Shown: positions 34,026 to 43,249 of the stretch, in pieces
Layout of the letters: the number at the start of each line of letters is the position of its first letter
Position numbering within the stretch: position 1 is the first letter of the stretch
NCBI RefSeq assembly: GCF_030408915.1
Contig: NZ_CP047654.1
Span: 992,001-1,056,000, forward strand
Source of the DNA: Corynebacterium guangdongense
Lineage (GTDB): Bacteria; Actinomycetota; Actinomycetes; Mycobacteriales; Mycobacteriaceae
DNA: 64,000 nucleotides
Direction of reading: 5' to 3'
The notes under the pieces: model-generated
Told to the model about the DNA's origin: nothing
Database searches by the model: none
What the model saw: the letters and a program-made list of their open reading frames with translations, nothing else
Made by a program: the position numbers and the translations under genes

Positions 34026-34841
34026 GTCTTCGATAACCGGCGGCCCGGTCAGCGGGCGGTGGCCCGCCGGGGCCTCGTCGAGTTCGGGGACGAGCATGAC
34101 GTCGTGGTTCTCGGCCAGCTCGACGGCCACGAACGGTTCCGGGGCCGGGACGCGCAGCGGCGGCAGGGCGACGGAGTCGTGCACCTGCTCGGGTGCGGCG
34201 TCGATGACGACGGTGTCCGAGACGATGAAGGCCCGCGCCGCGATCGCCAGGGAAGGATTGTCGCGCAGCACCGCCAGCAGGGGCTCGTCGGCCTGGACCA
34301 CGCCCAGCACCGTTTCCGCGGCGGCGGCGATGACGGACTCACCCAGCACGGTCAGGGTGGCCAGCACCTGGCAGGGTTGGGCGTCGGCAAGCGGGCCGAG
34401 TCCGTCGCCGGCGGAAGCGTCCACGAGGTAGGAGACCCCCTGGGGCAGCAGCACCGTGCCGGCGGGCAGGTTGTTGCGGGGCACGGCCAGCGCCGGGAGG
34501 GGCAGCCAGACCTCGAGCTCGAGCAGACCCCGCTCGCCCGCGTGGAGCACGCCGACGGTGGAGGAGACCAGCCCGGAGCGGGTGACCCGTTCCAGGTCCG
34601 GGTACTCGGCGCGAACCTCGGCGCCGAGCCGGCCGACGCCGCCGTGGGCGGAACGGACCGTCCAGCCCCCGGTGGCGGGGTGGGGCAGCAGCATGACGGG
34701 GATGGTCGCGCCCTCCTCGAGGTCGCCCACGGCCCCGGGGATCAGGCTCCACGCGGAGGCGGAGTCGAGGTCCTCGGCGAGGTAGACCCTCGATTCGCCG
34801 AGGCTGAACGGCGCGATCGGATACGGCTGCGGGTGGGGCAT
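34020..34841 (-). CDS. Hypothetical protein (corynebacterial type)
   Basis: A 273-residue soluble protein of unknown function. It consists mostly of alternating strands (LLELEVWLPLPALAVP, IVSDTVVIDAAPEQV), suggesting a beta-rich fold, perhaps two repeated halves. No signal peptide, Cys pairs or catalytic motif is evident. The ATG at 34841 has CAGGCT 6 nt upstream, so it may be leaderless. It lies 4 bp after the stop of the UvrA-like gene, which runs in the same direction, so co-transcription is possible. Confidence 0.7.
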   Translation of the reverse strand: MPHPQPYPIAPFSLGESRVYLAEDLDSASAWSLIPGAVGDLEEGATIPVMLLPHPATGGWTVRSAHGGVGRLGAEVRAEYPDLERVTRSGLVSSTVGVLHAGERGLLELEVWLPLPALAVPRNNLPAGTVLLPQGVSYLVDASAGDGLGPLADAQPCQVLATLTVLGESVIAAAAETVLGVVQADEPLLAVLRDNPSLAIAARAFIVSDTVVIDAAPEQVHDSVALPPLRVPAPEPFVAVELAENHDVMLVPELDEAPAGHRPLTGPPVIEDV

Positions 34842-34845
34842 GGTC

Positions 34846-37188
34846 CTAGCCTGCCACGTCGCCGAGGTAGCGCGCCAGGTAGGTGCCGGTCAGGCCGTCG
34901 GTGCGCGCCAGGTCGGCGGGTGTGCCCTCGAACACGACGCGGCCGCCCTCGGAGCCGGCGCCCGGACCGAGGTCGATGACGTGGTCCGCGTGCGCGACGA
35001 CGGCGAGGTTGTGCTCGATGACGATGACGGTGCGGCCCGAGTCGACGAGTCGGTCCAGCAGGCCGAGGATGACGTCGGCGTCGGCCAGATGAAGGCCGGT
35101 GGTGGGCTCGTCGAGGATCAGGACCTCCGCCTGGTCCGCCTTCGTCGTGCCCAGATGGGTGGCCAGTTTCAGGCGCTGGCGCTCGCCGCCGGACAGGGTG
35201 GTCAGCGGCTGGCCGAGGGTGAGGTAACCGAGGCCGACGTCGACGAGCCGCTGGCAGATGCGCCGGCCCGCGGGAATCCCGTTGTCCGCGCAGAACTGCA
35301 CGGCGTCAGCGGCCGGCAGCTCCAACACCTGCGCGATGTCGAGGCCCCCGAAGGTGAACTCGAGCACGGCCTCGTCGAAGCGCCGGCCCTCGCAGACCTC
35401 GCACGGCGACTCCATGCCGGCCATGAAACCGAGGTCGACGTAAATCACTCCCGCGCCCCGGCAGTTGGGGCAGGCGCCCTCGGAGTTCGCGGAGAACAGC
35501 GAGGCGGTGACCCCGTTCGCCTTGGCGAAGGCCTTGCGGATCGGGTCGAGCGCGCCGGTGTAGGTGCCCGGGTTGGATCGCCGCGACCCGGAGATCGCGC
35601 CCTGGTCGACGAACAGGACCGCCCTGTCGGTCGCCCGGGACAGCCCGGCGATGAGCGAGGACTTGCCGGAGCCGGCCACCCCGGTGACCGCGGTGAGCAC
35701 GCCCAGCGGGATGTCGACGTCGACGTCGCGCAGGTTGTTGCGGTTGGCGCCGCGGATCTCGATGGCGCCGACGGCCTCCCGCACCGTGTCCTTCACCGGC
35801 ACCCGGTCGTTCAGGTGCCGGGCCGTGAGGGTGCCGGAATCCCTGAGGCCCGCCAGCGGTCCCGCGTAGGTCACCTGACCACCGGCGGCGCCGGCGCCCG
35901 GCCCGATGTCGATGACGTGATCGGCGATGGCGATGGTCTCGGGCTTGTGCTCGACGACGATGACGGTGTTGCCCGCGTCGCGGAGCTTGAGCAGGATGCG
36001 GTTGACGCGCTCGATGTCGGCCGGGTGCAGGCCGGCCGAGGGCTCGTCGACGATGAAGGTGACGTCCGTCAGCGGGGAACCGACGTGGCGGATGAGCTTG
36101 GCGCGCTGCGCCTCGCCGCCGGAGAGCGTGGCCGTCGGACGGTCGAGGGTGAGGTAACCCAGTCCGACGGCGACGAAGCTGTCGATGAGCGCCACGACAG
36201 CGTCGATGAGCGGCTGGGCGTTGGGGTGCTTCAGCCCGCGCAGCCACTCCTGCAGGTCGGCGACCTCCATCAGGCACAGGTCCGCGATGTTGGCGCCGTT
36301 GATCCGCGATTCCAGCGCATGCGGGGCCAGGCGGGCGCCGCCGCAGTCGGGGCAGGCGACGAAGGTGACGGCCCGATCGACGAACTCGCCGATGTGCTTC
36401 TGCATCGCCTCGCGGTCCTTGGTCAGCATCGACTTCTTCAGCCGCGGCACCAGACCCTCGTAGGTCATGTTGATGCCGGCGATCTTCATCCGGGTCGGTT
36501 CCTGATGGAAGAGCGCCTCACGTTCGGCGTCGGTGTAGTCGCGGAGCTTCTTGTCCGGGTCCAGGAGGCCGGACTCGGTGTACATGCGGTAGTTCCAGCC
36601 GCCGGTCTTGTACCCGGGGATGGTCATGGCCCCCTCGTTGAGGGAGAGGTCGGCGTCGACAAGCTCGTCGAGGTCGAAGTCGGAGACCCGCCCGGTGCCC
36701 TCGCACGTCGGGCACATGCCGCCGGTGCGGGAGTAGTGCTTGAGCACCTTGGTCTTGTTGCCCACCTTGAGCGCGCCGCCGCCGGAGACGCTGGGCACGT
36801 TGAAGGAGTACGCCCCGGGACCGCCGGCGGAGGGTTCCGCGATGCGTGAGTAGAGCACCCGCAGCATCGCGGTCGCGTCGGTGGCGGTGCCGACGGTCGA
36901 GCGGGGGTTGGCGCCCATCGGCTGCTGGTCGACGGTGATCGCCGCGGTCAGCCCGGCCAGCAGGTCGACGTCGGGGCGGGCGAGCGTGGGCATGAAGCCC
37001 TGGACGAAGGAGGAGTAGGTCTCGTTGATCAGGCGGCGCGACTCGGCGGCGACGGTGTCGAAGACCAGGGAGGACTTGCCGGAGCCGGAGACGCCGGTGA
37101 CGACGGTGAGTGCGTGCTTGGGGATGTCGACGTCGACGCCCCAGAGGTTGTTGACCCGGGCGCCGCGGACGGTGATGTAGTCGGTCAT
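34846..37188 (-). CDS. UvrA-like ABC ATPase (short, drug-resistance/UvrA2 type)
   Basis: A 780-residue UvrA paralogue, shorter than repair UvrA (about 940). First half: GVSGSGKSSLVFDT, CPTCEGTGRVSDFDL zinc site, LSGGEAQRAKL and VDEPSAGLHP. Second half: GVAGSGKSSLI, CPNCRGAG and CEVCEGRRF zinc Cys, LSGGERQRLKL and LDEPTTGLHLAD. Proteins of this type occur beside or apart from uvrABC and are tied to resistance to DNA-binding drugs. The ATG at 37188 overlaps the lipoate-ligase stop by 4 nt (ATGA); an upstream ATG at 37206 is less likely. Confidence 0.9.
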   Translation of the reverse strand: MTDYITVRGARVNNLWGVDVDIPKHALTVVTGVSGSGKSSLVFDTVAAESRRLINETYSSFVQGFMPTLARPDVDLLAGLTAAITVDQQPMGANPRSTVGTATDATAMLRVLYSRIAEPSAGGPGAYSFNVPSVSGGGALKVGNKTKVLKHYSRTGGMCPTCEGTGRVSDFDLDELVDADLSLNEGAMTIPGYKTGGWNYRMYTESGLLDPDKKLRDYTDAEREALFHQEPTRMKIAGINMTYEGLVPRLKKSMLTKDREAMQKHIGEFVDRAVTFVACPDCGGARLAPHALESRINGANIADLCLMEVADLQEWLRGLKHPNAQPLIDAVVALIDSFVAVGLGYLTLDRPTATLSGGEAQRAKLIRHVGSPLTDVTFIVDEPSAGLHPADIERVNRILLKLRDAGNTVIVVEHKPETIAIADHVIDIGPGAGAAGGQVTYAGPLAGLRDSGTLTARHLNDRVPVKDTVREAVGAIEIRGANRNNLRDVDVDIPLGVLTAVTGVAGSGKSSLIAGLSRATDRAVLFVDQGAISGSRRSNPGTYTGALDPIRKAFAKANGVTASLFSANSEGACPNCRGAGVIYVDLGFMAGMESPCEVCEGRRFDEAVLEFTFGGLDIAQVLELPAADAVQFCADNGIPAGRRICQRLVDVGLGYLTLGQPLTTLSGGERQRLKLATHLGTTKADQAEVLILDEPTTGLHLADADVILGLLDRLVDSGRTVIVIEHNLAVVAHADHVIDLGPGAGSEGGRVVFEGTPADLARTDGLTGTYLARYLGDVAG

Positions 37189-38234
37189 GGGATTCTGTGC
37201 GTCCATTCGTGGGTCGCGAACTTTTCCTCGACGAGGGTGCGGGCGGCGTCGAGGTCGGCGTCGCTGAGCTCGCCGAGGTGGGCGGGGTAGCGGTCGGTGA
37301 AGGTGGTGATCATGGCGTCGATGACGTCCGCGCGGGCGGCGCCGGTCTGGCGGCGCAGCGGGTCCACGCGCTTCTTGGCGCTGCGCAGCCCCTTCGCGGC
37401 CAGCTTCACCTTGCCCACCCGCAGCACCTCGCCCATCTTGTCCGCGTCGATGTCGTAGCTCATCGTCACGTGGTGGAGCACGGCCCTGCCCATCCGCTTC
37501 TGCGCGGCGCCGCCGATCTTGCCGCCGTCGGAGGTGATGTCGTTGATGGGCACGTACCACGCGTTGACGCCCTGGGCCTTGAGCGCGTCGAGCACCCACC
37601 GGTCGAGGTACTCGTAGCTCGCCTCGTAGGACAGGCCCCTGACCAGAGACTCCGGTGCGTAGAGGGAGTAGGTGATGCAGTTGCCGCCCTCCATGAACAT
37701 CGCGCCGCCGCCGGAAATCCTGCGCACGACGGTGACGCCGTGCTTCTCGACCCCGTCCGGCTGCAGTTCGTTGACGTAGGACTGGAAGGAGCCGATCACC
37801 GCCGCCGTGTCCTGCCACTCCCAGAACCGCAGCGTCGGCCCGCGCGAGCCGTCCGCGACCTGGCGGGTGAGCACCTCGTCGAGCGCCACGTTGACCGGCG
37901 TCGGCAGCACGGGGGAGTGGATGACCTCCCAGTCGTGGTCGGTGAAGTCGCTCGCGTCGGTGACGGCGCGGCGTACGGCGACGGCGACGTCGCGTGTCGA
38001 GAAGCCGTGGAGCTGGGCCCCTTCGAGCGCGCGCTCGAGCCGGGCCGTCAGGGCCTCCGTGTCCTCGCTTGCCGACGCCCCCACCAGCGCAGTCTGCAGC
38101 CGGTCGAAGGCCTCTTCCGGCTCGAGGAAGAAATCCCCGGAAATTTTGGTGGCGGTGAGCTGGTCGTCCTCGACTCTGACGTCGACGACGATCAACTTTC
38201 CGCCGGGGACCTTGACCTCAAAATGCTTGTCCAT
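37185..38234 (-). CDS. Lipoate--protein ligase family protein with N-terminal accessory domain
   Basis: A 349-residue LplA/LipB-like protein. The N-terminal 90 residues (GGKLIVVDVRVEDDQLTATK, then GDFFLEPEEAF) resemble the small accessory domain that is C-terminal in E. coli LplA or separate (LplB) in archaea. The catalytic domain follows, with RRISGGGAMFMEGGNCITY and GGKIGGAAQKR, the RRxSGGGAV.HD and GxKIGGAAQ motifs; the conserved lysine is in the second. It attaches lipoate or octanoate to dehydrogenase E2 or GcvH. TATCGT lies 7 nt before the ATG at 38234. It is upstream of and overlaps the UvrA-like gene. Confidence 0.88.
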   Translation of the reverse strand: MDKHFEVKVPGGKLIVVDVRVEDDQLTATKISGDFFLEPEEAFDRLQTALVGASASEDTEALTARLERALEGAQLHGFSTRDVAVAVRRAVTDASDFTDHDWEVIHSPVLPTPVNVALDEVLTRQVADGSRGPTLRFWEWQDTAAVIGSFQSYVNELQPDGVEKHGVTVVRRISGGGAMFMEGGNCITYSLYAPESLVRGLSYEASYEYLDRWVLDALKAQGVNAWYVPINDITSDGGKIGGAAQKRMGRAVLHHVTMSYDIDADKMGEVLRVGKVKLAAKGLRSAKKRVDPLRRQTGAARADVIDAMITTFTDRYPAHLGELSDADLDAARTLVEEKFATHEWTHRIP

Positions 38235-38292
38235 ACCCCCGACGATAATGACGGCGGGGAACAAATCCCACGCCTGGACCGTTGGGCTGGGC

Positions 38293-38415
38293 ATGAGTAC
38301 TCCTGAGTTCGATTATTCCGGCCTGGTCACGCTCGGGGAGGGCGCCGGTGAGGTCTGCGGCCCCGACGGGTGCTGGCCCGCCGAGGGTGCCGACGACGCC
38401 GAGGGCGCTGAATAA
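38293..38415 (+). CDS. Tiny acidic ORF with CGPDGC motif, upstream of CNNM gene
   Basis: A 40-residue ORF with an acidic composition and a central VCGPDGC motif (two Cys five apart). The ATG at 38293 is in the divergent gap with the lipoate ligase gene. The stop lies 3 bp before the GTG of the CNNM gene, so coupled translation would be possible. I do not recognise the family. It could be a small metal-binding or regulatory peptide, or not a gene. Confidence 0.45.
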   Translation: MSTPEFDYSGLVTLGEGAGEVCGPDGCWPAEGADDAEGAE

Positions 38416-38418
38416 CAG

Positions 38419-39795
38419 GTGAGCATCTGGGTCAGCATCCTTCTCGTCCTGCTGTTCGTCATCATCGGCGGCGTCTTCGCCGCCACTGAGATGGCGCTGG
38501 TCAGTCTGCGGGAATCGCAGATCAAGAAGATGGAGCGGGGCACCACCCCCGCCCGCACCGTCGCGGGGCTGGCCCGGGACTCCGGCCTGTTCCTCTCCGC
38601 CGTCCAGATCGGCGTCACCTTCGCCGGCTTCTTCTCCTCGGCGTTCGGCGCCTCCACCATCGCCCCGCAGATCGCGCCGTGGTTCGAGGGACTCGGCATG
38701 AGCGGCAGCGCCGCCAGCATGACCGCCCTGGTCCTGATGACTCTCGTGGTGTCCTACTTCTCCCTGGTCCTCGGCGAGCTGGTGCCCAAGCGCATCGCCA
38801 TGCAGAAGGCCGAGGGCTTCGCGCTGGTCGTCGGGCCGCCGCTCAACATCTTCGCCAAGCTGATGCGCCCGGTCATCTGGATCGTCAACTCCAGCTCCAA
38901 CCTCATCCTGCGCCTGCTCGGCTTCGACCCCGACCTGCGCACCGAGCAGATGAGCACCGAGGAGGTCAAGGACATCGTCTCCTCCCACGAGGGCTTCGGC
39001 GCCAATGAGCGCAAGGTCCTCGAGGACGTCTTTGACTCCGGTGACCGGCTCGTCGGCGAGGTCATGCGCCACCGCTCGGACATGAAGGCCTTCGAATCCC
39101 ACTCCACCGTCGACGAGGTGGTAGCCGAACTGCAGTCCCTGCCGTATTCGCGCTATCCGGTCTACGACGACTCCGTGGACGACGTCGTCGGATTTGTCCA
39201 CGTCCGCGACGTCCTCGGAGCGGCGGCCGCCGACCGTCACGACGTCACCCTGGACGAGCTGAAGCGTCCGATCGCCCAGTTCCCCGGCTCGATCCGCCTG
39301 CCGCGGGCCCTGCAGCACATGCGCGCCAACGGTCACCACATCGCCATCGTCGTGGACGAATACGGCGGCACTGACGGCATGGTCACCCTCGAGGATCTGC
39401 TGGAGGAGCTGGTCGGCGAGATCTGGGACGAATACGACCGCGAGGAGCACAGCGCGGCGATGGCTCTCCACGAGTCCCGCTCCATGGACGCCGCCATGAA
39501 CATCGAGGATTTCGCCGACGCCACCGGAATCCACCTGCCGGAAGGCCCCTACGAGACCGTGGCCGGCTGGATGCTGACCCAGCTGGGCCGTCTGGGCCGC
39601 AAAGACGACGTCATCCCCATCCCGGCCGAGCTGACCTCCGATCCCGAGGACGCCGTCAACCCGGAACACAGCTCCGACGTGCTCTACCAGCTTGAGATCG
39701 TCGAAGTCTCCGGCAACCGCATCGTGCTGGTGGAGCTGCGCAAGACCACGGTCGGCGCCAATCTGGAAACGGGCGGATCCACCCGCGCTGAGTAA
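38419..39795 (+). CDS. CNNM/CorC-type membrane protein (hemolysin family, DUF21-CBS-CorC_HlyC)
   Basis: A 458-residue protein. A DUF21 domain with four helices (residues 1-180) includes [15 protein letters not shown] and [17 protein letters not shown] pair (about 210-330) has [21 protein letters not shown] and [24 protein letters not shown]-terminal CorC_HlyC domain (365-450) follows. Members are Mg2+ exporters or Mg2+-transport-associated proteins. GTG is the likely start, just behind the 40-residue ORF. Confidence 0.93.
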   Translation: MSIWVSILLVLLFVIIGGVFAATEMALVSLRESQIKKMERGTTPARTVAGLARDSGLFLSAVQIGVTFAGFFSSAFGASTIAPQIAPWFEGLGMSGSAASMTALVLMTLVVSYFSLVLGELVPKRIAMQKAEGFALVVGPPLNIFAKLMRPVIWIVNSSSNLILRLLGFDPDLRTEQMSTEEVKDIVSSHEGFGANERKVLEDVFDSGDRLVGEVMRHRSDMKAFESHSTVDEVVAELQSLPYSRYPVYDDSVDDVVGFVHVRDVLGAAAADRHDVTLDELKRPIAQFPGSIRLPRALQHMRANGHHIAIVVDEYGGTDGMVTLEDLLEELVGEIWDEYDREEHSAAMALHESRSMDAAMNIEDFADATGIHLPEGPYETVAGWMLTQLGRLGRKDDVIPIPAELTSDPEDAVNPEHSSDVLYQLEIVEVSGNRIVLVELRKTTVGANLETGGSTRAE

Positions 39796-39806
39796 TATCT
39801 GATTCC

Positions 39807-40613
39807 ATGTACGACGCCTCGTCAATCGCGCTGGCCTTCGGCCTGACGCTCCTGGCCGGGCTCTCCACCGGCATCGGCGGATTCCTCGGTGTGCTCAAGC
39901 ACAAGCCCGGACCCGCCTTCATGGCCGGCTCTCTCGGGCTTTCCGCCGGGGTGATGGTCTACGTCTCTTTCGTCGAGATGCTGCCCACCGCCAACGACTT
40001 CCTCGGCCGGGCGCTGGGTTCGGTCGGGGCCGGCTGGGCCACCGCCGGCGCCTTCTTCGCCGGCATCGCCCTGATCGCCCTCATCGACCGCTTCGTGCCC
40101 GAGGAAATCAACCCCCACGAGCCAGCTACCCTCGAGGGTTCCGCCGGCGACGCCCGCCGCTCCCGGATCATGAAGGCCGGTCTCCTCACCGCCGGCGCGC
40201 TGGCCATCCACAACTTCCCTGAAGGCTTCGCGACGTTCATCGCCGCCCTCGAGGACCCCGCCATCGCCGTCCCCATCGTCGCCGCCATCGCCATCCACAA
40301 CATCCCCGAGGGCATCGCCGTCGCGGTGCCCATCCGCGAGGCGACCGGCTCCCGGGCCAAGGGCTTCTGGCTGGCCACCCTCTCCGGAATTGCCGAGCCC
40401 TTGGGCGCGCTGATCGGCTTCCTGATCCTCATGCCCTTCATCGGGCCGGCCACGATGGGCGTGTCCTACGCGGTCGTTGCCGGCATCATGGTCTTCGTCT
40501 CCCTCGACGAACTCCTGCCCACGGCCCAGGCCACCGGCAAACACCACCACGCGGTGTACGGATTGGTGCTGGGCATGGCGGTCATGGCCGTGTCGCTGCT
40601 GCTGCTCACCTAG
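39807..40613 (+). CDS. zupT: ZIP family zinc/metal transporter ZupT
   Basis: A 268-residue, eight-helix ZIP transporter. The key motifs are in helix 4, ALAIHNFPEGFATF, and helix 5, IAIHNIPEGIAVAVPI, which carry the HN.PEG metal sites typical of ZupT. It imports zinc and other divalent metals. TAATAT (39793-39798), overlapping the previous stop, is 8 nt before the ATG, so it can be expressed separately. It follows the CNNM gene by 11 bp. Confidence 0.93.
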   Translation: MYDASSIALAFGLTLLAGLSTGIGGFLGVLKHKPGPAFMAGSLGLSAGVMVYVSFVEMLPTANDFLGRALGSVGAGWATAGAFFAGIALIALIDRFVPEEINPHEPATLEGSAGDARRSRIMKAGLLTAGALAIHNFPEGFATFIAALEDPAIAVPIVAAIAIHNIPEGIAVAVPIREATGSRAKGFWLATLSGIAEPLGALIGFLILMPFIGPATMGVSYAVVAGIMVFVSLDELLPTAQATGKHHHAVYGLVLGMAVMAVSLLLLT

Positions 40614-40689
40614 AACATCCCCCTGACGGAACGGGGCGTGCCGGCCGGAGGCCACGATGGCCGGGGCTGTGGGCGGGGCGATGGTTGCT

Positions 40690-40707
40690 CACGCACACGT
40701 GTGCGTG
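40690..40707. repeat. 18-bp perfect palindrome between convergent zupT and DUF808 genes
   Basis: CACGCACACGTGTGCGTG is a perfect palindrome in the 203-bp gap between convergent genes. A related ACACGCGTGCG follows at about 40743. It could form a 7-bp hairpin with an ACGT loop and act as a bidirectional terminator, or bind a protein. No gene is present in 40614-40816. Confidence 0.5.
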
Positions 40708-40759
40708 CTCCCTCAGACGACCGCCGCCCGCCAGAGCCGTTCACACGCGTGCGCACCCC

Positions 40760-40802
40760 GGAAAGAAACAAGACCCGGCCCCCGCGCAGACGGGGAACCG
40801 GG
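40760..40802 (-). terminator. Rho-independent-like terminator of the DUF808 gene
   Basis: On the minus strand, stem CCCGG-TT-CCCCG pairs with CGGGG-G-CCGGG, followed by TCTTGTTTCTTTC, a T-rich tract. It lies 15 bp after the DUF808 stop. Confidence 0.75.
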
Positions 40803-40816
40803 ACGTGGGGATCTTC

Positions 40817-41857
40817 CTACGGCGTGTCCGCAGCCGCTGTCGAGCCGCCGGGTTCGCCGGTGCCCTTCGGGGCGGCGGGGTTGAGCTCTTCAAATTCCGC
40901 GCGCTCCCGGGCCAGGATGCGCTCGTCCTCGGCCTGTTCGGCGTCGCGGCCAAATTCCGTCGTCCACTGGAAGAACTGGACGACGGAGTAGACGACCATG
41001 CCCCAGGCCAGGCCGATGACCAGCGAGGCGCCGGTGTTGACGAGCCAGCCGAGGGCACCGCCGCCGACGGCGGTCTCCCAGCCGTGGATCAGCTCGTAGG
41101 GGGCGGACCAGAACAGCTCGTCGACGCCGACGATGATGATGTGGCCGCCGACCCAGAGCATCGCGAAAGTGCCGACGAAGGAGATGACGTTGAGGATGAT
41201 CGGCATGGCCTTGACCAGCATGCGGCCGGTGCGGGGGATGCGGCCACGGCGGATCATTCCGAGACCGATGTCGTCGAGTTTGACCAGCAGGGCGACGGCG
41301 CCGTAGACACCGACGGTGATGAGGAGGGCGACCAGGATGAGGACGCCCAGGCGGAGCCAGAAGTCGAGCTGGATGACGCTGTTGAGCGAAATGACCATGA
41401 TCTCGGCGGAGAGGATGAGGTCGGTGGTGATGGCGGAGCGCACCATCTTGTCCTCGGCTTCGGGGCCGGCCAGTTTGACGGGTTCATCGTGGGACTCATG
41501 GCCGGTGAAGACGGCCATGATCTTGTGGGCGCCTTCGTAACAGAGGTAGGTGCCGCCGAGCATGAGCAGCGGGGTCAGCGCCCACGGGGCGAGCCAGCTC
41601 AGCAGCATGATCACCGGCAGGATGATGGCGAGCTTGTTGATCAGCGAGCCCTTGGTGATGCGCCAGATCATCGGCAGTTCCCGCTTTGGGCTCGCGCCCC
41701 GGAGGAAGCCCGGGGTCACGGCGGTGTCGTCGATGACGACGCCGGCGGACTTGGCGGTGGTCTTGCCGGCGAGGGTGGCGACGTCGTCGACGCTGGCGGC
41801 GGCGGAGCGCGCGATCAGCGCCACATCGTCGAGGAGTGCGAGTAGGCCTCCGGCCAT
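40817..41857 (-). CDS. DUF808 family membrane protein (YedI-like)
   Basis: A 346-residue inner-membrane protein. It begins AGGLLALLDDVALIARSAAASVDD, read as LLALLDDVALIAR, the family opening, followed by KTTAKSAGVVIDDTAVTP. After that come about six helices, with TYLCYEGAHKI and the late VGVDELFWSAPY. The function is unknown. An AAAGGAG ribosome-binding site precedes the ATG on the minus strand. The gap to the divergent gene (41858-41952) is AT-rich and holds both promoters. Confidence 0.93.
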   Translation of the reverse strand: MAGGLLALLDDVALIARSAAASVDDVATLAGKTTAKSAGVVIDDTAVTPGFLRGASPKRELPMIWRITKGSLINKLAIILPVIMLLSWLAPWALTPLLMLGGTYLCYEGAHKIMAVFTGHESHDEPVKLAGPEAEDKMVRSAITTDLILSAEIMVISLNSVIQLDFWLRLGVLILVALLITVGVYGAVALLVKLDDIGLGMIRRGRIPRTGRMLVKAMPIILNVISFVGTFAMLWVGGHIIIVGVDELFWSAPYELIHGWETAVGGGALGWLVNTGASLVIGLAWGMVVYSVVQFFQWTTEFGRDAEQAEDERILARERAEFEELNPAAPKGTGEPGGSTAAADTP

Positions 41858-41952
41858 GATGATTGCTCCTTTTTCGGGTCTGCTTAGCGGAATCTAATTA
41901 AACCGAAACACTACACGCCGAGGTCGACGCCTGCGGGCTACTGTTGACTGCC

Positions 41953-42852
41953 ATGAAGATCACCGTTATCGGCGTCGGCGCGGTCGGCGGATGGTTCGGC
42001 GGGCGCCTGGCGGCCACCGGACACGACGTCACCTTCGTGGCGCGTCCCGGTTCAGAAACTCTGCAGGCGCTGCGGGAGCGTGGGCTGGTGCTGGGGGAGG
42101 AGGACCCCATCCGGGTCGACGCCGTCGAGAGCCTTGCCGACGCCCCACCAGCGGACGTGGTCCTCCTGGCGGTGAAGGTCACCGGCGGCGAGGCCGCGGC
42201 GACCCTGCTGGAGGGAATCGACGGGCAGGCCCTGGTCGCCTGCACCCAGAACGCCGTCGAGGTGCCGTCGGCGGTTGCCGGGGTCGTCGGCACGCAGCGC
42301 ACCCTGCCGGGGGTCGTACGTGGCTTCTTCCACCACACCGGGCCCGCAAAGGTGGCGTTCCACGGCGGCCCGATCAGCTACACCTTCGGCACCTGGGACG
42401 GTGGGGCGTCGGGCGTCGTCAAGCAGTTTTCGCGGGCGCTGCAGGAGGCGGGCATCGAGGGCGTCGTGCACCCCGACATCTTCGTCGACGTGTGGTCGAA
42501 GGCCATGTTCGTGGGGCCCTTCGGCGGGCTGGGTGCGCTGAGCGGGCGGCCCCTGGGGGTGCTGCGGACGGATATGCGGGGCACGCTGCAGGCGGTGGTG
42601 GCCGAGGTGGACGCGGTGGCGCGGGCGTCCGGGGTCAACCTGCCCGCCGACGCGGTGGAGCAGGTGATGAGTTTCGCCGACGCGATGCCGGCCGGAGCGA
42701 CGTCGTCGATGCAGCGTGACCTGGGGGCGGGACGGGCCAGTGAACTGGACGCGCAGATCGGCGCGATCGTGCGGGCGGGCGAGCGGCTCGGCGTTTCGAC
42801 CCCCTTGCATGGTCTGCTTTTTGACACCCTCCGGTATGGTCGTCAGGCATGA
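41953..42852 (+). CDS. panE: 2-dehydropantoate 2-reductase (ketopantoate reductase family)
   Basis: A 299-residue NADPH-dependent reductase. The N-terminal Rossmann motif GVGAVGGWFGGRLAATGHDV is followed by LLAVKVTGGEAA (the conserved Lys of AVK). The C-terminal helical domain has D-V-W-S-K-A-M-F, the conserved Lys of the ApbA/PanE family, and SSMQRDLGAGRASELD. It would make pantoate for CoA synthesis, or reduce a related 2-keto acid. TACTGT is 8 nt before the ATG at 41953. It shares an ATGA overlap with the DUF2218 gene. Confidence 0.87.
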   Translation: MKITVIGVGAVGGWFGGRLAATGHDVTFVARPGSETLQALRERGLVLGEEDPIRVDAVESLADAPPADVVLLAVKVTGGEAAATLLEGIDGQALVACTQNAVEVPSAVAGVVGTQRTLPGVVRGFFHHTGPAKVAFHGGPISYTFGTWDGGASGVVKQFSRALQEAGIEGVVHPDIFVDVWSKAMFVGPFGGLGALSGRPLGVLRTDMRGTLQAVVAEVDAVARASGVNLPADAVEQVMSFADAMPAGATSSMQRDLGAGRASELDAQIGAIVRAGERLGVSTPLHGLLFDTLRYGRQA

Positions 42853-43199
42853 CATCCTCCTCGACTGCACGGGTGACCACCGACCGCCCCGGACGTTACG
42901 GCAAGCAACTCGCCTCGCACTTCTCGCGCAAGCTCGCAACCGAGTGGGATTCCGAGGCCGGCCGCGGCCACATCTCCTTCCGGGGCGAGGTCGAGGGCCG
43001 CACCGGTGAGATCGAGATGATCGCGGGAGATGGTGTTCTCCTGCTCCAGCTCGAGGCCCCGGCCGAGTACGTGGACACGCTCGAAGACATCATCGGCCGA
43101 CACCTCGTCCGTTTCGGAGCCAAGGACGAGCTGGTCTGCTCCTGGACCCGCCCGGGTGGGGTGGCGGGTTCGACCCACACCAGCGACGGCGCCGAATAG
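42849..43199 (+). CDS. DUF2218 domain-containing protein
   Basis: A 116-residue protein matching DUF2218: GRYGKQLASHFSRKL at the N-terminus, then LEAPAEYVDTLEDIIGRHLVRFG near the C-terminus, read as AEYVDTLEDIIGRHLVRF. Such proteins are found next to iron-uptake or siderophore genes in actinobacteria; none is adjacent here. It overlaps the ketopantoate reductase by 4 nt and is likely co-expressed. Confidence 0.85.
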   Translation: MTSSSTARVTTDRPGRYGKQLASHFSRKLATEWDSEAGRGHISFRGEVEGRTGEIEMIAGDGVLLLQLEAPAEYVDTLEDIIGRHLVRFGAKDELVCSWTRPGGVAGSTHTSDGAE

Positions 43200-43249
43200 C
43201 GGCGACCGGCGGCGGTCCGGCTCGCCCCGGCGCCAGGAAGAAACAGGTA

